Shown here: positions 1 through 5,313 of the stretch, in pieces
Layout of the letters: the number at the start of each line of letters is the position of its first letter
How positions within the stretch are numbered: the first letter of the stretch is position 1
Origin: Dehalococcoides mccartyi
GTDB lineage: Bacteria > Chloroflexota > Dehalococcoidia > UBA2979
DNA: 9,554 bases
Reading direction: 5' to 3'
NCBI GenBank assembly: GCA_945888895.1
Contig: CAMDAY010000073.1
Location: forward strand, 1-9,554
Notes under the pieces: model-generated
What the model was told of the DNA's origin: nothing
The model's database searches: none
What the model saw: only the letters and a program-made list of their open reading frames with translations
Made by a program: the position numbers and the translations under genes

Positions 1-162
1 CTCGGACTCGCACTTGTTGAAGGAGAAGACGGCCTGTTCGTCGCGCTTCTCGAAGTGGATGTGCCAGGTGCCCTGCACGTGGTTGTCGCGGCCCTTCGCG
101 ATCTCGGTCTCGATGATCTGCTTGAGCGCCTCAAGCTCCTTGAGTCCCACGTCATCCCCCAT
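1..162 (-). CDS. Partial hypothetical protein (N-terminal 54 residues)
   Basis: Reading the minus strand from an ATG at 162 gives 54 codons without a stop, running off the left edge. Almost every codon ends in G or C, as in the other genes here, and the composition is that of a normal soluble protein. It begins MGDDVGLKELEAL, an acidic amphipathic helix, and continues with a segment containing WHIHFEKRDEQAVFSF that looks like alternating beta strands. I do not recognise the family. No strong Shine-Dalgarno precedes the ATG. A possible -10 (TACACT, 193-188) lies upstream, which would give a leader of about 20 bases. The gene diverges from the acyl-CoA dehydrogenase at 288. An earlier GTG in frame (220-222) is possible, but the intervening codons look less coding-like. 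Confidence 0.6.
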   Translation of the reverse strand, partial: MGDDVGLKELEALKQIIETEIAKGRDNHVQGTWHIHFEKRDEQAVFSFNKCESE

Positions 163-258
163 CCGCGTCGCCGGGTCGATGTGTCCGAGTGTACCCCGCC
201 CCGGTATGAGCGGCCCGCGCACGTCGACCGGTCGAGGCGTCAACCCGGCGCACCCTCC

Positions 259-281
259 TACAATCGTATGAGCGACAGGAG
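259..281 (+). promoter_or_regulatory. Probable -10 element and Shine-Dalgarno of the acyl-CoA dehydrogenase gene
   Basis: TACAAT at 259-264 matches the bacterial -10 consensus at five of six positions. AGGAG at 277-281 sits 6 bases before the ATG at 288, a textbook ribosome-binding site that fixes the start. I see no convincing -35 hexamer at 16-18 bases, so the promoter assignment is tentative while the ribosome-binding site is firm. The gap 163-287 separates two divergent genes and should hold promoters for both. Confidence 0.5.
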
Positions 282-287
282 CATCCC

Positions 288-1943
288 ATGACTTTGACCA
301 CCCCCCATCACCTGCCCGGCGCGCGCGCGCTGGTCGACTGCGCGCAACGGGTGATTGACGCCACACTCCAGAGCGCCGCGCGGGTCACCGACGGCGGCGA
401 CCTCATCGACGAGCACCAGGTACACGGGGAGCGCATCGCTTACCTCGCGACGCAGGTGCGGGCGGCGACGGATCTCGTCGAGTTCGCGGAGCGCGTTGCT
501 GCTGCCGGCACACCGGACGCCCTGCACGAGCGCATGGCCTTCGCCTATGCCGCCGAGGTCGCTCACTTGCTCCGCTCGCAGATCGAGGCCGCATGGGACG
601 CCTTCGAGCTGACCGAGGCGCACGTGGCCCCGCTGCACGCCCCCGATACGCGCGAGGCCATCCGCGCCGGCCTCGACGAGGCGTTCGTGCGCGCCATCGG
701 CCGCGACGTGATCGCCACCGGCGGCGTGAACCACGTCAACCTCGAGGACGACGCCGCGACGCTCGTGCGCGACATGTCGCGCGAGTTCGCGAAGAACGAG
801 GTGGCGCCGTACGCGCAGGAGATCCACCGGCAGGACCTCATCGTCCCGGACCAGATGCTCGAGCGGTTCTGTGCGCAGGGCTTCTTCGGCTCCTCGATCC
901 CGGAGGAGTACGGCGGCACCGGCATGGGCGACCTACCGATGGTGATCATCACGGAGGAGCTCTCCGCCGCATCGCTCGCCGCCGCCGGCTCGCTTGCCAC
1001 CCGGCCCGAGATCCTCGCCAAGGCGCTCGTCGCCGGTGGCACCGAGGAGCAGCGCCGGGAGTGGTTGCCGAAGATCGCGACCGGCGAGGCGCTGGTCGCG
1101 ATCGCCGTCACGGAACCCGACTACGGCTCGGACGTCGCCTCGATCAAGACGCGCGCGGTCCCCGCGGAGCACGAGGGGGTCCGAGGCTGGCGCATCTCCG
1201 GCGCCAAGGCGTGGAGCACCTTCAGCGGGCGGGCGAACCTCCTCGCGCTGCTCGCGCGCACCAACCCGGACGCGAGCCTCGGCGGGCGCGGGCTGTCGCT
1301 GTTCATGATCGAGAAGCCGGCGTACGCCGGCCACCACTGGCGCTTCGAGCAGCCGGAGGGCGGCGTGATGGAGGGCACCGCGAACCCGACCCCGGGCTAC
1401 CGCGGCATGCACTCCTTCACCATCGCGATCGACAACGTGTTCGTGCCGCATACCCACCTGGTCGGCGGGGACGCGGGGGTCGACCGTGGGTTCTACCTGC
1501 AGATGGGCGGCTTCGCGGCGGGGCGCCTGCAGACGGGCGGGCGGGCCGTGGGCCTCGCGCAGGCCGCGCTCGAGAAGGCGTGTCAGTACGTCGTGCAGCG
1601 CAACCAGTTCGGGCAACCGCTGTCCGACTTCCAGCTCACACAGCACAAGATCGGCGTGATGGCGACGCACGTCGCCGCGGCGCGCCAGATCACCTACGCC
1701 GCCGCGCGCAGTTTCACCACGCGCGCGACCGAGCCGTCGATGGCCAAGCTCCTGTCCTGCGACATCGCCGGCGAGGTCTCCCGCGAGGCGCAGCTCCTGC
1801 ACGGCGGCTGGGGCTACTCGGAGGAGGACCCCGTCTCCCGCTACGTCGTGGACGCGCTGGTGCTTCCCATCTTCGAGGGCGCGAAGCCCGTCCTCGAGCT
1901 GCGCGTGATCGCGCGCGCGCTCCTCGCGGCGGTGCAGGCGTAG
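288..1943 (+). CDS. mcd: Acyl-CoA dehydrogenase, methylsuccinyl-CoA dehydrogenase-like
   Basis: This is a FAD-dependent acyl-CoA dehydrogenase of 551 residues. Ordinary family members have about 380; the excess is an N-terminal helical extension (about residues 1-155). The core follows the family order: N-terminal helical domain with SIPEEYGGTGMGDL (203-216), the signature VTEPDYGSD (274-282), beta-domain residues GAKAWSTFSGRANL (305-318), then the C-terminal helical domain with RNQFGQPLSDFQ (438-449), HGGWGYSEEDPVSR (505-518) and IFEGA (528-532). Glu530 of IFEGA is at the usual catalytic-base position. The long N-terminal extension plus the core wording resemble (2S)-methylsuccinyl-CoA dehydrogenase, which oxidises methylsuccinyl-CoA to mesaconyl-CoA in the ethylmalonyl-CoA pathway. 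That subfamily call rests on remembered family features and is less certain than the superfamily. No other gene of that pathway lies in the window. The start is fixed by AGGAG six bases upstream. A branched-chain acyl-CoA dehydrogenase is the main alternative. Confidence 0.85.
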   Translation: MTLTTPHHLPGARALVDCAQRVIDATLQSAARVTDGGDLIDEHQVHGERIAYLATQVRAATDLVEFAERVAAAGTPDALHERMAFAYAAEVAHLLRSQIEAAWDAFELTEAHVAPLHAPDTREAIRAGLDEAFVRAIGRDVIATGGVNHVNLEDDAATLVRDMSREFAKNEVAPYAQEIHRQDLIVPDQMLERFCAQGFFGSSIPEEYGGTGMGDLPMVIITEELSAASLAAAGSLATRPEILAKALVAGGTEEQRREWLPKIATGEALVAIAVTEPDYGSDVASIKTRAVPAEHEGVRGWRISGAKAWSTFSGRANLLALLARTNPDASLGGRGLSLFMIEKPAYAGHHWRFEQPEGGVMEGTANPTPGYRGMHSFTIAIDNVFVPHTHLVGGDAGVDRGFYLQMGGFAAGRLQTGGRAVGLAQAALEKACQYVVQRNQFGQPLSDFQLTQHKIGVMATHVAAARQITYAAARSFTTRATEPSMAKLLSCDIAGEVSREAQLLHGGWGYSEEDPVSRYVVDALVLPIFEGAKPVLELRVIARALLAAVQA

Positions 1944-1947
1944 CCGC

Positions 1948-2184
1948 ATGACCGTCCACCTGCACGCCGAGGAGTGCGCGGACCTGTTCCTGGTGTGGCG
2001 GCGCTACTACGTTGTCGCGGAGGACACGACCGGCGCGTTCACCCTCGATGACCGTCTGAGCGCATCGAGGGAGCGCGACATGCTCCGTCGCCAGCTGGAT
2101 GCGCTGGGGTGCGATCCGGAGGCGCTGCTCGTGCTGGACGACGCCGCTTTCGATGAGGACGAAGGCGGGGACGAGCACCCCTAG
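1948..2184 (+). CDS. Small acidic hypothetical protein
   Basis: This 78-residue frame starts 4 bases after the dehydrogenase stop codon, so co-transcription and translational coupling are likely. No clear Shine-Dalgarno is visible, which fits reliance on the upstream ribosomes. The protein opens MTVHLHAEECADLFLVWRR, has a central charged helix around SASRERDMLRRQLDALG (about 43-59) and ends in an acidic tail (FDEDEGGDEHP). It has no signal peptide, membrane segment or recognisable motif. Codon use is GC-rich like that of its neighbours and no longer frame competes on the opposite strand with better support. Function is unknown; a small partner or regulator of the upstream enzyme is only a guess from position. 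Confidence 0.6.
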   Translation: MTVHLHAEECADLFLVWRRYYVVAEDTTGAFTLDDRLSASRERDMLRRQLDALGCDPEALLVLDDAAFDEDEGGDEHP

Positions 2185-2230
2185 CGGCATCAGGCCTCTT
2201 AGAAGCTGGCCATGCCCGGAGGTCTGGAGC

Positions 2231-2250
2231 GGGCCGGGTATCCCCGGCTC
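2231..2250. terminator. Possible hairpin between convergent genes
   Basis: GGGCCGGG (2231-2238) can pair with CCCGGCTC (2243-2250) around a 4-base loop, giving an 8-bp stem with one G-U pair. It sits in the 88-base gap between the small plus-strand gene ending at 2184 and the minus-strand membrane protein ending at 2273, where a terminator serving both directions is expected. Neither side has a T tract, so in this GC-rich sequence it may be chance. Confidence 0.25.
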
Positions 2251-2272
2251 GACCCAACGGAAAGACGCCGCC

Positions 2273-3184
2273 CTACTCGTCCTCGAACGCGTCGAGGTGC
2301 TCGGAGCGTCCGAACCACGCGGCCAGAATCGCAGCGGGGACGATGATCGCGAGACCGGCGACGCCGAGCCAGCGTGCGTCGTAGAGCGGCGTCCACGAGA
2401 CCGTGCGGATCAGCCCGCCCACCTCGTTCACCACGGTGCTGTCGCTCCCCATCGTCAACAGCATCGCGATGCCGATCCCTACGACCCCGATCGCCGCCGC
2501 GATGATCGCGCCGCCGGTGAGCCCCAGCCCGATCGCGACGAACCGCCTCGGTCCGCTGGTCATGAGCACCGTCAGCGCGGCCACCGCCAGCGTGGCCACG
2601 CCGAAGGCCAGCGCGACGAGGGAGGTGAGCGCGTGCGTGCCCGCTGACATCAGCGCCAGCACCAGACGGATCCACGCCGAGGTTGAGAACGTGCCGCTGG
2701 AGGTTGCCGCACCGCCCGGTGTGAAGGCGGCTGCACCGTGGTCATAGGCCGCCTCGGCGCTCGCGCGCAGCAGGTGGCTCGCCCACGCCTCGCGCGTCCC
2801 GGTCTGGGCGAGGGTACGCGGCAGGCTGACGCCCGCGACGGGGAACCCGGGAACGGCAATCGCCGAGTCTCCACCCTGGCCCGCCTGCGTGCGGATCTGC
2901 GCCTCGTGCACCTGGAGCAGCGCCGGGACATCGCCCAGCGTGCTCACCGTGCGCTCGAGGACCGGGACGGCGACCGTACGACTCGTCGCTTGCGCGGCGG
3001 CCAGTGTCAGCAGCCAGAACGCTGTGACGACGGCGAGCGCGAATGTCGCTCTTCGCGCACGGCTGGTGCGAGGTGGGCGCGGTCGGGGCTGGTGCGGCTC
3101 GGGTAGCGGCGCGAACGGCTCTTCGCCCATATACACGGGGGCCGGCGGTGTCGCGAAGCGGTCGTCTGGGTCGTGCGGCCTCAC
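2273..3184 (-). CDS. Hypothetical polytopic membrane protein
   Basis: Using the GTG at 3184 gives 303 residues. The start is chosen because its GTGA overlaps the TGA stop of the upstream RDD-family gene by 4 bases, a common sign of translational coupling. An ATG at 3130 (residue 19) is the alternative; neither has a good Shine-Dalgarno. Residues 1-45 are Pro/Arg-rich and probably cytoplasmic. A first membrane segment lies at about 46-66 (ALAVVTAFWLLTLAAA). A polar region of about 100 residues (67-170) follows and probably lies outside the membrane. Further hydrophobic segments lie at about 183-208, 215-245 and 272-291, with an acidic tail (HLDAFEDE). I find no catalytic motif and do not recognise the family. 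The open frame continues upstream to 3604, but that part is antisense-like, Arg/Pro-rich sequence over the RDD gene in another frame and is not included. Confidence 0.75.
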   Translation of the reverse strand: MRPHDPDDRFATPPAPVYMGEEPFAPLPEPHQPRPRPPRTSRARRATFALAVVTAFWLLTLAAAQATSRTVAVPVLERTVSTLGDVPALLQVHEAQIRTQAGQGGDSAIAVPGFPVAGVSLPRTLAQTGTREAWASHLLRASAEAAYDHGAAAFTPGGAATSSGTFSTSAWIRLVLALMSAGTHALTSLVALAFGVATLAVAALTVLMTSGPRRFVAIGLGLTGGAIIAAAIGVVGIGIAMLLTMGSDSTVVNEVGGLIRTVSWTPLYDARWLGVAGLAIIVPAAILAAWFGRSEHLDAFEDE

Positions 3185-3747
3185 GAGCGCACCGGACGCA
3201 GCCCCGACGCACGGTCGTGGAGTGCGAGCGCGTCCGGGCTCACGAGCATGATGGCGAGGGAGACCAGGCCGGCGATCGCGACTGCAGCCGCGAGAAGGGC
3301 GACGATCCCAGCCACCTCGAACAGCCCGGCGAGGGCGAGCACGCCCGCGACCCACGCCCAGCCGAGCGCGCCGAACGGGTGCGTCGCGAGCCGAGTGGCG
3401 ATCGCCCAGCGGGTGGTGACGTCTCGTGTGGCCTCGAGGCGCAGGCGGAGCGCCCGCTGGCCCGGCGTGGCGCCGGCGGTGAGCATCGAGGCGGCGAGCC
3501 GTGCGAGCCATGCGGGGATCACCGTGCCGAGCAGGGCGAGGGCGATCGCCCCGTCCACGTCGTGTACGTCCTCCCGGCCCCAGGCGGTGCGTGCGAGCAG
3601 CCACGCGACGGCGAGCGCCGAGGCGATGACGAGCGGCAGCAGCAGCGACAGCATGTCGCGGAGGGCGGCCGCAATCCGCACGCGTCGCGTCAGCCCGGGG
3701 TGGGTGGGGGTCTCGCGCTCGATCGCGGAGGACGTGTCGGCCACCAT
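3181..3747 (-). CDS. RDD-family membrane protein
   Basis: This is a 188-residue membrane protein with RDD-family features: a basic stretch leading into the first membrane segment with Arg24 seven residues before Asp31 (RVRIAAALRD, 22-31), a GATPGQRALRLRLE loop (92-105) typical of the family after the second segment, and LHDRASGLRPV (176-186) close to the usual C-terminal LHDrlagT-V motif. Hydrophobic segments lie at about 33-51, 67-89, 126-146 and 148-169. RDD proteins are broadly distributed; some act in ion transport but most are uncharacterised. ATG 3747 is preferred because GGAAGAGGA (3751-3759) lies just upstream. Upstream in-frame ATGs, the farthest at 3804, lack such a site and would leave little room for a promoter. 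The gene is first in a two-gene minus-strand operon with the downstream membrane protein. Confidence 0.75.
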   Translation of the reverse strand: MVADTSSAIERETPTHPGLTRRVRIAAALRDMLSLLLPLVIASALAVAWLLARTAWGREDVHDVDGAIALALLGTVIPAWLARLAASMLTAGATPGQRALRLRLEATRDVTTRWAIATRLATHPFGALGWAWVAGVLALAGLFEVAGIVALLAAAVAIAGLVSLAIMLVSPDALALHDRASGLRPVRS

Positions 3748-3790
3748 GAATCCTCTTCCGCGCTCGCGTCCCCGCACTCGCATCCGGGCG

Positions 3791-3796
3791 ATCATA
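3791..3796 (-). promoter_or_regulatory. Candidate -10 for the RDD-family operon
   Basis: The minus strand reads TATGAT here, five of six matches to the -10 consensus, about 44 bases upstream of the ATG at 3747. It lies in the 87-base gap between two divergent genes (3748-3834). No good -35 is at the proper spacing (GTGACT at 3815-3810 is only 13 bases away), so the assignment is weak. Confidence 0.3.
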
Positions 3797-3823
3797 TCGC
3801 GCACACTGGAGTCACCACCGGTC

Positions 3824-3829
3824 GAAGGA
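3824..3829 (+). promoter_or_regulatory. Shine-Dalgarno deciding the start of the metalloprotease-like gene
   Basis: GAAGGA ends 5 bases before the ATG at 3835. A second ATG at 3829 overlaps this site and would have no spacing to it, so the downstream ATG is the better start. Confidence 0.55.
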
Positions 3830-3834
3830 TGTCG

Positions 3835-5022
3835 ATGAACGATTCCCCGTCCGAAGTCCCTGGCTCACGAAGCAGATCAGGCGCCCGACGTTTAACTGCG
3901 ATCGTGCTAGGCGTCGCGGTGGCCTCGGCGCTCCTCGTGTTCACGGCGACGATGGTCGGCGACCGGCGTTCAGGCGACGCATTCGACCTCGTGCGGTGGG
4001 AACGGAACACCTTCGCGGGGAAGTGGCTGTACGCGCTCGGCTCGCCGCTGCGGTCGGACGTCGCACCTGACGAGGCGATCGTGCGCTACTTTGCCGCACC
4101 GATCGGCAGCGCAGAGCGTCGCCGCTACGAGAACGACGTCGAGGCGGCCATGGCGGGACGCATCGACGCCGCAGCGCGCGATCGAGGACTGACCGGGGCA
4201 CTGCCGATTCCCGCCAGCGTCTTCCCGCCCGTCAACATCGAGCTTACACAGCCGCCGCGTGTGCTCGTGCGGTCGCCGCGCACGGTGATCGAACGCAGCA
4301 GCACCGATCTGCTGCGCCCTGACCTCACCGCGGCCGAGGTCACGGCGATTGAGCGGGCCGCCGAGGCGAAGCGCCCGGACGAATCGGTGCTCGTAGTCGG
4401 GTCGGGAGGCGTGGCGACGTACCCGGCGATCGTCGTCGATCGGTCCTCGTACAGCAGCACCGTCGAGACGGCCGCGCATGAGTGGACGCACCACTACCTG
4501 CAGTTCTATCCGCTCGGCCTGAACTACTTCCGTTCGCGTGACACCACGACGATCAACGAGACCGTCGCGGACATCGTGGGCGAGGAGCTGGCCGCGGACA
4601 TCCTGGCGAGGTGGGGCGACCCGACCGTGGCCGCTACGCGCTCGCTCACATCGACGGGCACGCCGACCTCAACGCCCACCCCGCCGGCGCTCGACGCCAA
4701 CGCCGTGCTGCGCGACCTGCGTCGCGAGGTCGACGCGCTGCTGGCCGGCAACAGCATCGAGCAGGCCGAGGCGCGCATGGAGGCGGTGCGATTGCAGCTC
4801 TGGGACGCAGGCTACCGCATCCGTCGGCTCAACCAGGCCTACTTCGCCTGGTACGGCAGCTACGCCGCGCGCCCGGATGCCACCGATCCCCTGGGCGCGC
4901 AACTGCGCGAGGTGCGTGCCCGCACCGGATCGCTGATCGCCTTCCTCGAGGTCGTGCGGGGCACCACCTCGCGCGCGGAGGTCGTGGCTGCGCTGGAGCG
5001 GCTGCGGGGGAGCGGGAGCTAG
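3835..5022 (+). CDS. Membrane-anchored gluzincin-like metalloprotease candidate
   Basis: This is a 395-residue protein. A short polar, basic N terminus (1-19) is followed by one hydrophobic segment (about 20-42), predicting a signal anchor with the rest outside the cytoplasm. Residues 214-221 read AHEWTHHY, an HExxH zinc motif (His215, Glu216, His219). After 22 residues comes INETVADIVG (240-249), closely resembling the second thermolysin-type signature, with Glu242 as the likely third zinc ligand and Asp246 at the conserved Asp. This places it among gluzincin-like (clan MA) metallopeptidases by motif, but I cannot name a family, and the substrate is unknown. A Thr/Pro/Ser linker (about 272-285) leads to a helical C-terminal region with RRLNQAYFAWYGSYA (330-344). 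The start is decided by GAAGGA upstream of ATG 3835. The open frame extends back to 3043, but that part runs antisense through the RDD operon and is rejected. The gene diverges from the RDD operon. Confidence 0.8.
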   Translation: MNDSPSEVPGSRSRSGARRLTAIVLGVAVASALLVFTATMVGDRRSGDAFDLVRWERNTFAGKWLYALGSPLRSDVAPDEAIVRYFAAPIGSAERRRYENDVEAAMAGRIDAAARDRGLTGALPIPASVFPPVNIELTQPPRVLVRSPRTVIERSSTDLLRPDLTAAEVTAIERAAEAKRPDESVLVVGSGGVATYPAIVVDRSSYSSTVETAAHEWTHHYLQFYPLGLNYFRSRDTTTINETVADIVGEELAADILARWGDPTVAATRSLTSTGTPTSTPTPPALDANAVLRDLRREVDALLAGNSIEQAEARMEAVRLQLWDAGYRIRRLNQAYFAWYGSYAARPDATDPLGAQLREVRARTGSLIAFLEVVRGTTSRAEVVAALERLRGSGS

Positions 5023-5026
5023 GCCG

Positions 5027-5176
5027 CTAGCGCGGGAGCGCGCCACGCAGGCGCGAGGCGAGCAGGCCAAGGATCGAGGTGCGGCGGCGGCGTACCCGGC
5101 GGATGCGGAGGTCGCCGGGGCGGCTGCCTCGCGCGGGACGGTCATTGCGGGGACCCTGGGAAGCCTCGGATGTCAT
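5027..5176 (-). CDS. Possible small Arg-rich protein (49 residues)
   Basis: An ATG at 5176 opens 49 codons ending in TAG at 5027-5029, converging on the metalloprotease-like gene with only 4 bases between stops. The product is strongly basic: GDLRIRRVRRRRTSILG (21-37), then a short hydrophobic and basic tail, LLASRLRGALPR. It is too short for ordinary ORF thresholds. Support is the fit to an otherwise empty gap, GC-rich codons, and upstream TTGATC (5210-5205) and GATGAT (5188-5183) separated by 16 bases, a weak promoter that would give a nearly leaderless message. No strong Shine-Dalgarno is seen. I do not recognise it. In GC-rich DNA an Arg-rich frame can arise by chance, so it is tentative. 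Confidence 0.35.
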   Translation of the reverse strand: MTSEASQGPRNDRPARGSRPGDLRIRRVRRRRTSILGLLASRLRGALPR

Positions 5177-5264
5177 GCTCTGATCATCGTCGCGTGCCTG
5201 TTGTGATCAACGGTTGCCCTCGTACACACCGCGCGAGGTTTGCGCGTCGTTAGAGCGCACGCAC

Positions 5265-5294
5265 GAAGACGCCGCCCAGTCGGGCGGCGTCTTC
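5265..5294 (-). terminator. Perfect 13-bp hairpin downstream of the penicillin-binding protein gene
   Basis: GAAGACGCCGCCC (5265-5277) is the exact reverse complement of GGGCGGCGTCTTC (5282-5294), with a 4-base loop. It begins about 20 bases after the TAA of the penicillin-binding protein gene, where the operon should end. No U run follows on the minus strand (the next bases are GTGCGTGCG), so it is not a classic intrinsic terminator. It may still stop transcription or protect the 3' end of the message. Confidence 0.6.
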
Positions 5295-5313
5295 GGTTCA
5301 TCGCCGCGCGCGG

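Noticed and set aside
319..331. Short run of alternating GC (GCGCGCGCGC)
   Set aside because: It is simple sequence inside the dehydrogenase coding region, explained by codon use in GC-rich DNA.
933..1949. Minus-strand open frame of 338 codons opposite the acyl-CoA dehydrogenase
   Set aside because: Antisense to a gene with full catalytic motifs; its composition is low-complexity Arg/Leu/His/Val and has no recognisable domain.
593..1951. Long plus-strand open frame (452 codons) inside the acyl-CoA dehydrogenase gene
   Set aside because: The product is extremely Arg/Ala/Gly-rich with no domain; it is the +1-type shadow of the dehydrogenase in GC-rich DNA.
3185..3604. Upstream extension of the 2273-3184 membrane protein frame
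   Set aside because: It lies within the RDD gene on the same strand in another frame and is Arg/Pro-rich; the GTGA overlap at 3184 is a better start.
3043..3834. N-terminal extension of the metalloprotease-like frame
   Set aside because: It runs antisense through the RDD operon, is rich in Arg/Glu/Gly and includes no signal; the ribosome-binding site and membrane anchor support the start at 3835.
4669..5145. Minus-strand open frame of 158 codons at the end of the metalloprotease-like gene
   Set aside because: Mostly antisense to that gene, with Ala/Arg/Leu-rich sequence lacking motifs; only the separate 49-codon frame in the gap is kept as a candidate.
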